DNA of 61,098 nucleotides from Betaproteobacteria bacterium (GTDB lineage: Bacteria > Pseudomonadota > Gammaproteobacteria > Burkholderiales > SG8-39), in contig JAJDOG010000008.1 of assembly GCA_022340285.1 (NCBI GenBank), positions 1 through 61,098 on the forward strand, given 5' to 3'. The notes beneath the pieces are model-generated. The model was not told where the DNA came from. It worked only from the letters and a program-made list of their open reading frames with translations, and searched no databases. Below are positions 47,354-57,700 of this stretch, piece after piece. A program made the position numbers and the translations under genes. How positions within the stretch are numbered: position 1 is the first letter of the stretch; each line of letters begins with the position of its first letter.

Positions 47354-48133
47354 CTAGACGACCGCCGAGACCCCGCCGTCCACCGCGATGATTTGACCGG
47401 TGATGTGCCGGGAGGCCTCGGAGGCGAGCAGCACAATGAGACCCTTCAGGTCCTCGTCGGATCCGAGCCTGCCGAGCGGTGCGTCCGCGCTGAGCAGGTC
47501 GCCCACCTTGTCGAGCGTGCCCTGCGTCATCTTCGAAGGAAAGAAGCCGGGCGCGATCGCGTTCACGGTGATGCCGTACTGACCCCACTCCGCGGCAAGC
47601 GAACGGGTGAAGTTGACCAAGCCGCCCTTCGTGGTGTTGTAAGCGATGGTCCGCATCCGGTCGGGCAGCGTGCCGCCGAGGCCCGCAATCGAAGCGATGT
47701 TGACGATATGTCCCTGGCGGTTTGGGATCATCCACTCCTTGCCCACTGCTTGCGTGACGAGGAATGCTGCGGTCAGGTTGAGATTGACGACCTTTTGCCA
47801 GGCCTCGAGCGGATGCTCCTCGGTCGGCGCACCCCACGTCGCCCCGGCGTTGTTCACCAGCACGTCGATTCGCCCGTAGTGCGCGAGCACCGACTTGACC
47901 ATCGGCGCGATGGCGTCCGCGTTCTGCAGGTCGCAGGCCAGGGGAAACGCCTCGACGCCGAGCTCCGCGAGGTCCCGCTTCGCCTGCTCCAGTTCTTCGC
48001 GCTTGCGCGCGGTGATCGCGAGCCTTGCGCCCATCTCGCCCAGCGCCTCGCCCATCTGCAATCCGAGTCCGCGCGAGCCTCCGGTGATGAGGGCGACCTT
48101 TCCGGTCAGGTCGAACAGCTTCTTGACGCTCAT
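47354..48133 (-). CDS. Short-chain dehydrogenase/reductase
   Basis: Classical SDR of 259 residues: cofactor loop TGGSRGLGLQMG, NNAG motif (VLVNNAGATWG), catalytic Ser in IVNIASIAG, and YNTTK with Tyr and Lys. The absence of a basic residue next to the cofactor loop cannot settle NAD versus NADP. It resembles gluconate 5-dehydrogenases and related enzymes. It is divergent from the S9 peptidase gene and convergent with the cyclase gene. Confidence 0.93.
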   Translation of the reverse strand: MSVKKLFDLTGKVALITGGSRGLGLQMGEALGEMGARLAITARKREELEQAKRDLAELGVEAFPLACDLQNADAIAPMVKSVLAHYGRIDVLVNNAGATWGAPTEEHPLEAWQKVVNLNLTAAFLVTQAVGKEWMIPNRQGHIVNIASIAGLGGTLPDRMRTIAYNTTKGGLVNFTRSLAAEWGQYGITVNAIAPGFFPSKMTQGTLDKVGDLLSADAPLGRLGSDEDLKGLIVLLASEASRHITGQIIAVDGGVSAVV

Positions 48134-48271
48134 GCGATGGCTCCCCGTGACGCGGTTTGCTCCGCGATTCTGTCAGATTCCAACGTGGTCGGCGTGTGCG
48201 CCGCGCGATCCGGGGCATAATCGCTTTGCGCAGGTGAAACAGAGACCGCGCGTTCCGAAATTCGACTTTCT

Positions 48272-50194
48272 ATGAAGACCGCTCCCTACGGCGAATGGGA
48301 ATCGCCGATCACTGCTGCGGCATTGAGCGCCGCCAGCGTGCGATTCAGCGGCGTCGCGATCGACGGTGCGGACGTCTACTGGGTCGAAGGCCGCCCGGCG
48401 GAACGGGGGCGCAACGTGCTCGTGCGGCGCACGCCGGACGGCGCGGTCGTGGATGTCACCCCCGCGCCCTATGACGTGCGATCGCGCGTTCATGAATACG
48501 GGGGCGGCGCATTCGCGATTTCCGGCGGCCGGGTCTGGTTCTCGCATTTCGGCGACGGACGGATCTATCGCCAGTCTTCCGGAAAGGCGCCCGAGCCGCT
48601 CACGCCGGACGGCCCCTTCCGGTATGCGGACATCGTGTTCGATGCAAAGCGGAATCGGCTCCTGTGCGTCCGCGAGAGTCACGCCGATCCCGCACGGGAA
48701 CCGGTCAATGAGCTCGTCGCGATCGATTGCGCCGGCGGTGCGGTATCGGTGCTTGCAACGGGTCATGACTTCTACTCGAGCCCGCGTGCGAGTCCGGACG
48801 GCCAGCGCCTCGCGTGGCTCACATGGGATCATCCCAACATGCCTTGGGACGGCACCGAGCTCTGGGTCGCCGGGCTCGACGACGCTGACCGTCCCACGGA
48901 ACCCGCCCGCTTGGCCGGCGGAAAGGACCAGTCGGTATTCCAGCCCGAATGGGGCCCGGACGGAAATCTTTACCTCGTCAGCGATCCGGACGGCTGGTGG
49001 AATCTCTATTGCCACGATGGCGAGCGCCTGAGCTGTCTCTGCAGGACCGATCACGAGTTCGGGCGCCCGCAATGGCAGTTCGGCCAGACCACCTATGGCA
49101 TCGAAAGCGGACAAAGAATCCTTTGTGCGTTCGCGGAGGAAGGCGTGTGGCGACTGGGTGCCGTGCACCAGGCGACCGGCCAGCTCGAAGTGATCCCGAC
49201 CCAGTTCACCGATATCTCCGCGATTGCGATCGCTCAGGGGCGCGCGGCGGTCATCGCCGCATCGCCCTGGCAGGCGAGCGTTGTGGCGCTGATCGATCCG
49301 GATACCGGCAAGGTGGAGGTGCTGCGCGGGTCCGTGTCGATCGCGCTCGGGGAGGAATACATCTCGCCTCCGGAATCGGTCACGTTTCAGACCGGCGCCG
49401 GACAGCACGCCCATGCGTTCTGGTATGCGCCGCGCAATCCCCACTTCCGCGCGCCCGATGGCGAGCGCCCACCGCTCATTGTGATCGGGCATGGCGGTCC
49501 CACGGGCGCCACCACGCCGAGTTACAGCCTGGCGACGCAGTACTGGACGACCCGCGGCTTCGCGGTGCTCGACGTCAACTATCGCGGCAGCACGGGCTAC
49601 GGCCGTGCATACCGCGAGCTCTTGCGCGGGCTTTGGGGTATCGCCGACGTCGAAGATTGCGTGGACGGGGCGATGCATCTCGTCTCGCAGGGGCGCGCCG
49701 ACGAGAACCGGCTCGCGATCCGCGGTGGCAGCGCGGGCGGATTCACGGCGCTTGCCGCGCTGACGTTCTACGACGCTTTCAGCGCGGGCGCGAGCTACTA
49801 CGGCATCGGCGACCTCGAGGCACTCGCCCGCGACACCCACAAGTTCGAGTCGCGCTACACCGACTCGCTCGTCGGCCCCTATCCCGAGCGCAAGGACCTG
49901 TACGAGGCGCGCTCACCGATCCACTGCGTGGACCGTCTTTCCTGCCCGGTGATCTTCTTCCAGGGACTCGAGGACAAGGTGGTGCCGCCCAGCCAGGCGC
50001 AGGCCATGGTCGACGCGCTGCGCGCGAAGGGCCTCCCCGTCGCCTACCTCGCGTTCGAAGGCGAACAGCACGGCTTCCGCCGCGCGGAGACGATCATCCG
50101 CGCCCGCGAAGCGGAACTCTACTTCTACGGAAAGGTCTTCGGTTTCACGCCGGCCGACAAGATCGAGCCCGTACCGATCGAGAATATCGGGTAG
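48272..50194 (+). CDS. S9-family prolyl oligopeptidase-like peptidase
   Basis: A 640-residue serine peptidase with an N-terminal beta-propeller (about 1-375) and a C-terminal alpha/beta-hydrolase. The nucleophile sits in IRGGSAGGFTAL; the acid is in GLEDKVVPPSQ and the base in FEGEQHGFR. There is no signal peptide, so it is probably a cytoplasmic oligopeptidase or acylaminoacyl-peptidase. A composite palindromic repeat follows it. Confidence 0.93.
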   Translation: MKTAPYGEWESPITAAALSAASVRFSGVAIDGADVYWVEGRPAERGRNVLVRRTPDGAVVDVTPAPYDVRSRVHEYGGGAFAISGGRVWFSHFGDGRIYRQSSGKAPEPLTPDGPFRYADIVFDAKRNRLLCVRESHADPAREPVNELVAIDCAGGAVSVLATGHDFYSSPRASPDGQRLAWLTWDHPNMPWDGTELWVAGLDDADRPTEPARLAGGKDQSVFQPEWGPDGNLYLVSDPDGWWNLYCHDGERLSCLCRTDHEFGRPQWQFGQTTYGIESGQRILCAFAEEGVWRLGAVHQATGQLEVIPTQFTDISAIAIAQGRAAVIAASPWQASVVALIDPDTGKVEVLRGSVSIALGEEYISPPESVTFQTGAGQHAHAFWYAPRNPHFRAPDGERPPLIVIGHGGPTGATTPSYSLATQYWTTRGFAVLDVNYRGSTGYGRAYRELLRGLWGIADVEDCVDGAMHLVSQGRADENRLAIRGGSAGGFTALAALTFYDAFSAGASYYGIGDLEALARDTHKFESRYTDSLVGPYPERKDLYEARSPIHCVDRLSCPVIFFQGLEDKVVPPSQAQAMVDALRAKGLPVAYLAFEGEQHGFRRAETIIRAREAELYFYGKVFGFTPADKIEPVPIENIG

Positions 50195-50210
50195 GGAACG
50201 AACAAGGGTC

Positions 50211-50326
50211 TTCCCCTCCTTTTCAAGGAGGGGTGGCCGCGAAGCGGCCGGGGTGGTTGGGTCTTCGATCACCGGCGTACCATCGCGTCGCCTTTGGCGA
50301 CACCCCTCTGCGGAGAGGAGGGGAAA
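50211..50326. repeat. Composite palindromic repeat, CCACCCC/GGGGTGG family, copy 2
   Basis: The left half has the TCCCCTCC hairpin, then GTGGCCGC/GCGGCC and GGGGTGG; about 25 bp later the right half has GTCGCC/GGCGAC, CACCCCTC and GAGGAGGGGA. The half-element architecture is shared with 23504-23596, but the order of halves is reversed. Just before it stands GAACAAGGG, a half of the CCCTTG family. It lies between convergent genes. Confidence 0.85.
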
Positions 50327-50338
50327 CACGGTTCCGCG

Positions 50339-50746
50339 CTATGCGCGGCCGCTCTTCTTCAACGCGTAGGCGCCGTCGCCGACCAGCGCAAGCACGAAGC
50401 ACGCAATCGCCCAGAACAGGGGGAATTCGTACCCGCCGCCCTTTGCCGAGAATGCCCAGCCGTTCCCTCCATGGCCGATGTATGCGGCGAACAGCAGGTG
50501 GATGCCGATGAACACGGCGACCCAGCGTGCGTACACGCCGAGCAACAGCGCGAGGCCACCGATCACCTCGTAGGCGGGAACGATCCAGGCCCACCACTCC
50601 GGAAGCCCGAGTTTCGCGAAGTACTTGATGAACCCGCCCATGCCGAACAGGTAGTACTTGAGATAAGCGCTGTGCATGAGTAGCAGGATCCCCATGCTGA
50701 TGCGCAACAGAAACGCTCCGTACGGTGCCGTCTTGGCGTCGATCAT
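50339..50746 (-). CDS. DoxX-family membrane protein
   Basis: A 135-residue inner-membrane protein with four helices typical of DoxX: an N-terminal LLRISMGILLLMHSA, then AYEVIGGLALLLGVYARWVAV and a last helix WAIACFVLALVGDGAYAL. Function in this family ranges from quinol-linked oxidation to sulfur or antioxidant roles; none can be assigned here. Confidence 0.88.
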   Translation of the reverse strand: MIDAKTAPYGAFLLRISMGILLLMHSAYLKYYLFGMGGFIKYFAKLGLPEWWAWIVPAYEVIGGLALLLGVYARWVAVFIGIHLLFAAYIGHGGNGWAFSAKGGGYEFPLFWAIACFVLALVGDGAYALKKSGRA

Positions 50747-50824
50747 CTTCCACCTCCTCTGCGTGAGATGCGCGGGCCCGACCTTTCCAGACCAAACGGC
50801 CGACTACGTCACCGGGTTTGCCCG

Positions 50825-50959
50825 CTAGGGCTTCTTGCCCGGAGGCGTAATGGGCTTTTGGCCTTGAGTGCCGAGAATGGGCGAGACGGGAACAGCCGGC
50901 TTCTTCGGCTGTTTGGGTTTCTTGGCTTCACGATTGCTGCGCTGCTGGCCCTTGGGCAT
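50825..50959 (-). CDS. 44-residue basic protein of unknown function
   Basis: A very small gene starting MPKGQQRSNREAKKPKQPKK, then PAVPVSPILGTQGQKP and a KKP end. It is rich in Lys, Pro and Gln. An AGGAG lies seven bases before the ATG. Short proteins opening M-K-G-Q-x-R-S-N-x-E are, from memory, widespread in proteobacteria without known function. It is probably disordered and may bind nucleic acid (inference). Confidence 0.7.
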   Translation of the reverse strand: MPKGQQRSNREAKKPKQPKKPAVPVSPILGTQGQKPITPPGKKP

Positions 50960-51301
50960 TCGAGTTCTCCTAGAAGATCGCGCATCATCGCATAAATTGC
51001 GTCCTTAGCCGGCTGAATTAGGGACAGCAACGGGATTGAGCCCGTTTGCCCGAGCTCGCGGTACACGGCGGCTGCAGCGTGTCCGGCGCCTGACACCGCC
51101 ATGCGTCACGCCTGCTATATGTGCGCTATGTGCGATACCGAACTGAGCACCGGAGGTTTCAGAACTAGACTGTCTGATGCTGCATTGGTCGGCGGCGCGC
51201 TATTGGCGCAGAAGCCGCCCGGCAGCCGCGTCGGGCGGGCGCTTCTCGCGCCACTCGTCACGCGCTTCGGCGCGTGACAGCGTCGGACACAGGAGATCGT
51301 A
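50960..51301. other. Non-coding stretch with TTCG hairpin
   Basis: No convincing gene. A 58-codon frame from 51102 lacks family features. At 51258-51277 TCACGCGC pairs perfectly with GCGCGTGA across a TTCG tetraloop, 24 bp before the next gene; it may be a 5' leader hairpin or the end of an upstream transcript. Confidence 0.5.
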
Positions 51302-51604
51302 ATGTCCATCGGCACTTGGGTCATCGTGGGGCTTGTCGCGGGTTTCATCGCCAGCAAGCTCGTCATCAGGACCGGGGACGGGCTCCTCAGGGACTTCGGT
51401 CTCGGCATCGCAGGCGCGGTGATCGGCGGGTTGCTCTTCCAAACCCTCAGCGCGACCGCGGCGACCGGGCTCAACATGTTCGGTCTCGTCGTGACGTTTG
51501 CCGGAGCGGGCGCGGCGCTCATCGCGTATCACACCTTCTTCACGCGTATTCCGCAGGACAAGCCGGTACGCCGACCTGTGCGCAAGGTCAGCGGCCGATC
51601 CTGA
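51302..51604 (+). CDS. GlsB/YeaQ/YmgE-family membrane protein
   Basis: A 100-residue protein of the transglycosylase-associated/GlsB family: three hydrophobic segments with Gly-rich motifs (IVGLVAGFIASKLV, GLGIAGAVIGGLLF, VVTFAGAGAALIAYH) and a basic tail. Members respond to envelope or general stress. AGGAGA precedes the ATG. It lies 112 bp upstream of the cyclic glucan synthase, which would fit an osmotic or envelope theme. Confidence 0.88.
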   Translation: MSIGTWVIVGLVAGFIASKLVIRTGDGLLRDFGLGIAGAVIGGLLFQTLSATAATGLNMFGLVVTFAGAGAALIAYHTFFTRIPQDKPVRRPVRKVSGRS

Positions 51605-51716
51605 GCGAGGATCCGGGCGAACCCGCTGACCCCGGAGTCCATTCACGGGGTCGGCACCGAATGCGTTCGGTCGCCACACCGCCGATGCGCTTGCACGTCC
51701 CCTCTGGAAGTCGCGA

Positions 51717-54700
51717 TTGAATTCGGCGATTCTGCGGGCATTCGGGCGCGCCTCGCGGGCCGCGCCATGGGACAACGAAGAGTCGATCCGCGAGGAGCTG
51801 TTCAGCATCGAGCGTCTCGAGCAGCATGCGGAAAGCCTTGCGGCGGCTCAACAAGTCGTCGCAGGGCCGAGGGGTGGGCGCTCTCTCGCCGTCCGGCTGA
51901 AGGAGAACGAGTCGGTCCTCTTGGGCGCCTATCGCACCATCGCCGGCGCGGTGGGAGAGGGCCGAGCGATCACGCCGGCCGCCGAGTGGCTGCTTGACAA
52001 CTACCACCTCGTCGAAGAGCAGATTCGTGAGATCCGCGATGACCTGCCGCCCGGCTACTATCGCCAACTGACGAAGCTGGGCGACGGACCGCTTGCCGGA
52101 TATCCGCGCGTCTTTGGCGTCGCCTGGGCCTTCGTCGCACATACGGATAGCCGGTTCGACCCGGAGATGCTGCGCCGGTTCGTGCGTGCCTACCAGCACG
52201 TTCAGCCGCTGACGATCGGAGAGCTGTGGGCGGTCGCGATCACGCTGCGGATCGTCCTCGTAGAGAATCTCCGCCGCAGCGCGCAGCGCATCGTTGCGAG
52301 CCGCGCTGCGCGCCAGGAAGCGGACGCGCTCGCCGACCGGCTCCTGGGCGTCGACGCGGCCCCTGTCGTGTCGATCGCTCCGACGCTTCAACAATACGAA
52401 GCAGCGCCCCTGCCAGCGGCCTTTGCCGTTCAGCTCGTTCAGCGACTGCGCGATCAGGATCCGAAGGTCACGCCGGCGCTGCTTTGGCTCGAGGAGCGCC
52501 TCGCGGCACAGGGCACGACCGCCGACGCGATCGTGCACGACGAGCACCAGCGACAGGGTGCAACGAACGTGACGGTACGCAATGTCATCACGAGCATGCG
52601 GCTGATCTCGGACGTTGACTGGCCGGAGCTCGTCGAGAGCGTCAGCCTCATCGACGAGACGCTGCAGGCCGGCAGCGGCTTCGCGGACATGGACTTCCCC
52701 ACGCGGAACCTCTACCGCAGCGCCATCGAAGAGCTGGCGCGCGGCTCGCGCCTTTCGGAGCAGGAAATCGCGCGCGCGGCGCTGGCGGCGGCAATGCACC
52801 CGAATCTTCGCAAGCCGGAGGAGGGGGACGACCCGGACGTTGCCAAACGCGACCCCGGGTATCACCTGATCGCCGCCGGGCGTCGCGCGTTCGAGGCGAC
52901 GATCGGATTTCGGGCTCCGATGGGGACCTGGCCCGGTCGTTCTTGCGCGCGGATCGGTATCCGCGGCTTTATCGGCAGCGTCATCATTGTCGCAGCAGTC
53001 ATTCTCGCCCTGCCACTTGCCGCGATGGCGAAAGCTGGAATCGGCGGCGTGTGGTTGGCCGTTCTGGCGGCGCTCGGGATGATCCCCTCGATCGATGCGG
53101 CGATGGCACTCGTGAACCGCGCCGTCACGCGAGGGTTCGGCGCGACGATCCTGCCTGGCCTCGAACTTCGCGGCGGCGTGCCTTCGCCCCTGCGCACGGT
53201 GGTCGCAGTTCCAATACTGCTCACGACGCCGGTCGCGCTCGAAGAGCAGATCGAGCGCCTCGAGATTCACCATCTCGCCAGTCCGGAAGGCGAACTTCAT
53301 TTCGCGCTGCTTTCTGACTGGACGGACGCCGCGACCGAAACCGTCGCGGGAGACAGCGCGCTCCTCGATATGGCTGCGGCGGGCATCGACCGCCTGAATC
53401 GCCTCTACGGGCCGACCGACGGAGGGGATCGCTTCCTGCTTTTCCATCGCCGGCGGGTGTGGAACGAAGGGCAGCAACGATGGATCGGATGGGAGCGCAA
53501 GCGCGGAAAGCTCCATGAATTGAACCGGCTGCTCCGAGACGCGGCCCATACCACGTTCGTGGATGTCGGCGGACGCTCGCCCGTGTCGCCCGCCGGTGTC
53601 CGTTACGTCATCACGCTGGACGCGGACACCCGTATGCCGCGGGAAACGGTGCGCCGACTGATCGGCAAGATGGCGCACCCGCTGAACCACCCGCAGTTCG
53701 ATGACCACTCCCGCCGGGTCGTCGCAGGATACGGGGTGCTGCAGCCGCGCGTGACACCGTCGTTGCCGATCGGCCGCGAGGGGTCGCTCTTCCAGCGCAT
53801 CTTCTCCAGCACGAGCGGCATCGATCCGTACGCGGCCGCAGTCTCCGACGTGTATCAAGATCTCTTCGGCGAGGGCTCGTACACCGGAAAGGGCATCTAC
53901 GACGTGGATGCCTTCGAAGCGGCGCTCGACGGCCGCGTCCCCGAGAGCTCGCTTCTCAGTCACGATCTGTTCGAGGGCACTTTCGCCCGCGCGGGGCTTG
54001 CGTCCGATATCGAGGTCGTAGAAGAGTTTCCGTCGCGCTACGACGTGGCGGCGGCACGCCAGCACCGCTGGGCGCGCGGCGACTGGCAACTGCTGCCGTG
54101 GATCCTCGGTCGTGGTGACGCCGCCGGCCCCTCTGCTTCGAACGCGAGCACGTTGCCGCTGATCGGCCGCTGGAAGATGCTCGATAACCTGCGGCGGTCG
54201 CTCTCGGCGCCGGCAAGCCTGGTCGCGCTGGTGGCGGGCTGGACATTGCCCCTGCAGACCGCTCTCCTTTGGACAGGCTTCGTCCTGTCGACGATCACGC
54301 TGTCGACGCTGCTCCCCGTCCTCTCCGAGATCGTGCCGCGACGAGCTCGGGTCACGGCAAGCAGCCACCTGCGCGCGCTTGCTGCAGACATCCGGCTCGC
54401 CCTGTCCCTGACCGCGTTGCTGGTGGCGTTTCTGGCGCACCAGGCATGGTTGATGGCAGACGCGATCGGAAGGACGCTGTTTCGGCTGCTCTTCAGCCAC
54501 CGGCACTTGCTTGACTGGGTCACGGCCGCCCAGGCGACGATCGGTCCGCGCCTGGATCTCGCCGGGTTCTATCGGCAGATGAGCGCTGGCGTCGTCATCG
54601 CCCTCGTTACCGCAGTTATCGTGTGGCAATCGGGGAGCGATGCTTGGCCGCTGGCGGCGGCGTTCGTGATGGTCTGGATCGCGTCGCCCGCAATCGCCCG

Positions 54701-57700
54701 ATGGACGAGCCTGTCGCCGCGCGTCGCAGGGCGTTTGGCGGTCTCGGCCGCGGACGCTCGCGCATTGCGCAGGGTGGCCCGGCGCACCTGGCGTTTCTTC
54801 GAGACCTTCGTGACCCCGGCAGAGCACATGCTCCCGCCCGACAATTTCCAGGAAGACCCGAATCCGATCGTTGCGCATCGGACCTCGCCCACCAATCTCG
54901 GCGTCTACCTCCTCTCCGCGGTGAGCGCTCGCGACTTCGGCTGGGCGGGGACGACGGATACCGTTGACCGCCTGGAGGCGACGCTCGCGACGATGCAGGG
55001 TCTGCAGCGGTTCCGCGGACACTTCTACAACTGGTACGACACGCGGGATCTGCGCCCGCTCGACCCGCAATACGTCTCGTCGGTGGATAGCGGCAACCTG
55101 GCCGGGCATCTGATCGCACTTGCGAATGCCTGCGACGAGTGGGTCGGCAATACGGTTGCAAGCCCCGCACAAATCGGCGGTATCGACGACGCACTCGATC
55201 TCACGCGCGAATCCCTGCAGGGACTCCCGGACGACCGGCGAACGCAGACGATCACGCCGCAACAGCTCGGCGATGCGCTCGATGCGCTGGCCGCCGCGCT
55301 CCGCCAGGCACCGATGCCGCCGAAGGACATCGGTACGCGGCTGGAGGACGTTGTGGCTCATGCCACCACGATGGCCGACATTGCTCGCACGATTGCCAGC
55401 GAACGCGGCGACGCGGCTGGCGCCGAGATGCTGTACTGGGCGGAGGCGACGCTGGCATCGATCGAGAGCCACCGGCGCGACGTCACACCAACTGCCGATG
55501 CCGCCCGCTCCCTGGAACGGCGCCTCGCAACGCTGGCGGCGACGGCCCGGGCGTTGGCGGACGCGATGGATTTCGGCTTTCTCCTTGTCCCGGAGCGCAA
55601 GCTCCTCTCGATCGGTTACCGGGTCGCGGACGGCAATCTCGATCCGAGTTGCTACGACTTGCTCGCATCGGAAGCGCGCCTCGCGAGCTTCGTCGCGATT
55701 GCAAAGGGCGACGTTCCGGCGCGCCACTGGTTTCGGCTCGGGCGCGCGGTTACCCCGGTTGGACGAGGCGCGGCGCTGATCTCCTGGTCGGGATCGATGT
55801 TCGAGTACCTCATGCCGTCGCTCGTGATGCGCGCGCCGGTTGGCAGCCTGCTCGAGGAGACGAGCCGCCTCGTCGTCCGCCGGCAGGTGAACTATGGCGC
55901 CGCGCACGATGTGCCCTGGGGGATCTCGGAATCCGCGTACAACGTCCGCGACCTGGAGTTCACCTATCAGTATTCGAACTTCGGCATCCCGGGGCTGGGA
56001 TTGAAACGCGGTCTCGGCGAAAACTCGGTCGTCGCGCCTTACGCAACTGCGCTCGCAACCATGGTCGATCCGGGCGCCGCGGCGCGTAACTTCGCCCGGC
56101 TCGCCGCCGTCGGAGCGCTCGGCCGGTACGGTTTCTATGAGGCCCTGGACTACACGCGCGTTCGGCTGCCGGAAGGCCAGGACGTCGCGGTCGTGCACGC
56201 CTACATGGCGCACCATCAGGGCATGACGGTGGTCGCCATTGCCAACGCCCTCCTCGACGGTGTGGTGCGGGCTCGTTTTCATGCCGAGCCGAGCGTGCAG
56301 GCGACGGAGCTACTGCTGCAGGAACGCACGCCGCGCGATGTCGCAGTCGCCCATCCCAGGGCGGAGGAGGTCAAGACGGCGGCGACGGTACGCGACCTGG
56401 AGTTGCCGGTGGTGCGACGGCTCCGCTCCGCGCACTCCGCCACGCCGCAGGTGCAACTGCTCTCGAACGGCCGATACGCGGTGATGCTGACGGGGGCCGG
56501 CTCCGGGTACAGCCGCTGGGGAAATATCGGGATCACGCGCTGGCGCGAGGACGTCACCCGCGACGACTGGGGCGCCTACGTCTATCTGCGCGACGTGCAG
56601 AGCGGCGACGTGTGGTCCGCGGGCTACCAGCCGAGCGGCGTGGAACCGGACGGCTACGATGTCACGTTCACCGAGGATCGCGCCCAGTTCGTCCGGCGCG
56701 ATGGATCGCTCACCACGACGATGGAAGTCGTCGTCTCGCCCGAGGACAATGCCGAAGTTCGCCGCATCGCCGTCGCGAATGCGGGCAGCCGCGATCGGGA
56801 AATCGAGATCACATCGTACGCCGAGCTCGTGCTGGCGCCACCCGCCGCCGACACCGCACATCAGGTCTTCGCCAAGCTCTTTGTGCAAACCGAGCATCTC
56901 GTCAGGAACGGCGCCATCGTGGCGACGCGGCGGCGCCGTTCGCCCGACGAGGCGGAAATCTGGGCGGCGCATCATTCCGTCGTCGAAGGCGAGGCGGTGG
57001 GCGAGCCGGAGATCGAGACCGACCGGGCGCGCTTTCTCGGACGAGGCCGCGACGCACGCGCGCCAATTGCCGTGCTGGACGGCCGGCCGCTTTCCGGCAC
57101 CGTCGGCACCGTCCTCGACCCGATATTCGCGCTGCGCCGCCGCGTGCGAGTGCCGCCGGGCAGGACGGCGCGCGTCGCTTTCTGGACGGACGTGGCGGCG
57201 TCCCGTGGCGAGTTGCTGGACCTGATCGACAAGCATCAGGACGCGACGGCCTTCGACCGCGCGGCCACGCTGGCGTGGACCCAGGCGCAGGTGCAGCTGA
57301 GCCATCTCGGTGTCGACGCGGAACAGGCGAGTCTCTTTCAGCGCCTCGTCGGCCACCTGCTATACGTGGATCCGACGTTACGAGCGTCCTCGGATGCCAT
57401 TCGCCGCGGCGACGGCGGGCCGGCGGCACTCTGGGCGCAGGGCATCTCCGGAGACGTCCCGATCGTCCTCGTGCGTATCGACGCCATAGACGACATCGCG
57501 ATCGTTCGCCAGCTGCTGGGCGCACACGAATACTGGCGGATGAAGCAGCTCGCCGTCGACCTCGTGATCCTGAACGAGCGGGGATCCTCGTATGTGCAGG
57601 ATCTCCAAATTGCCCTGGAGACGCTGGTTCGCACGAGCCAGTCGCGACCGCAGATCGGCGCGGACCTCGCGCGCGGCTCGGTGTTCGTGCTGCGCGCGGA

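Noticed and set aside
51102-51278. A 58-codon ORF with a CxxC-like start
   Set aside because: The C-terminal half lies in a hairpin region, no ribosome site precedes it, and no family is recognised.
51588-56282. A 1564-codon open frame on the minus strand, antisense to the glucan synthase gene
   Set aside because: The translation is Arg/Ala/Asp/His-rich with no family motifs, typical of antisense frames in GC-rich genes, while the plus strand has full domain content.
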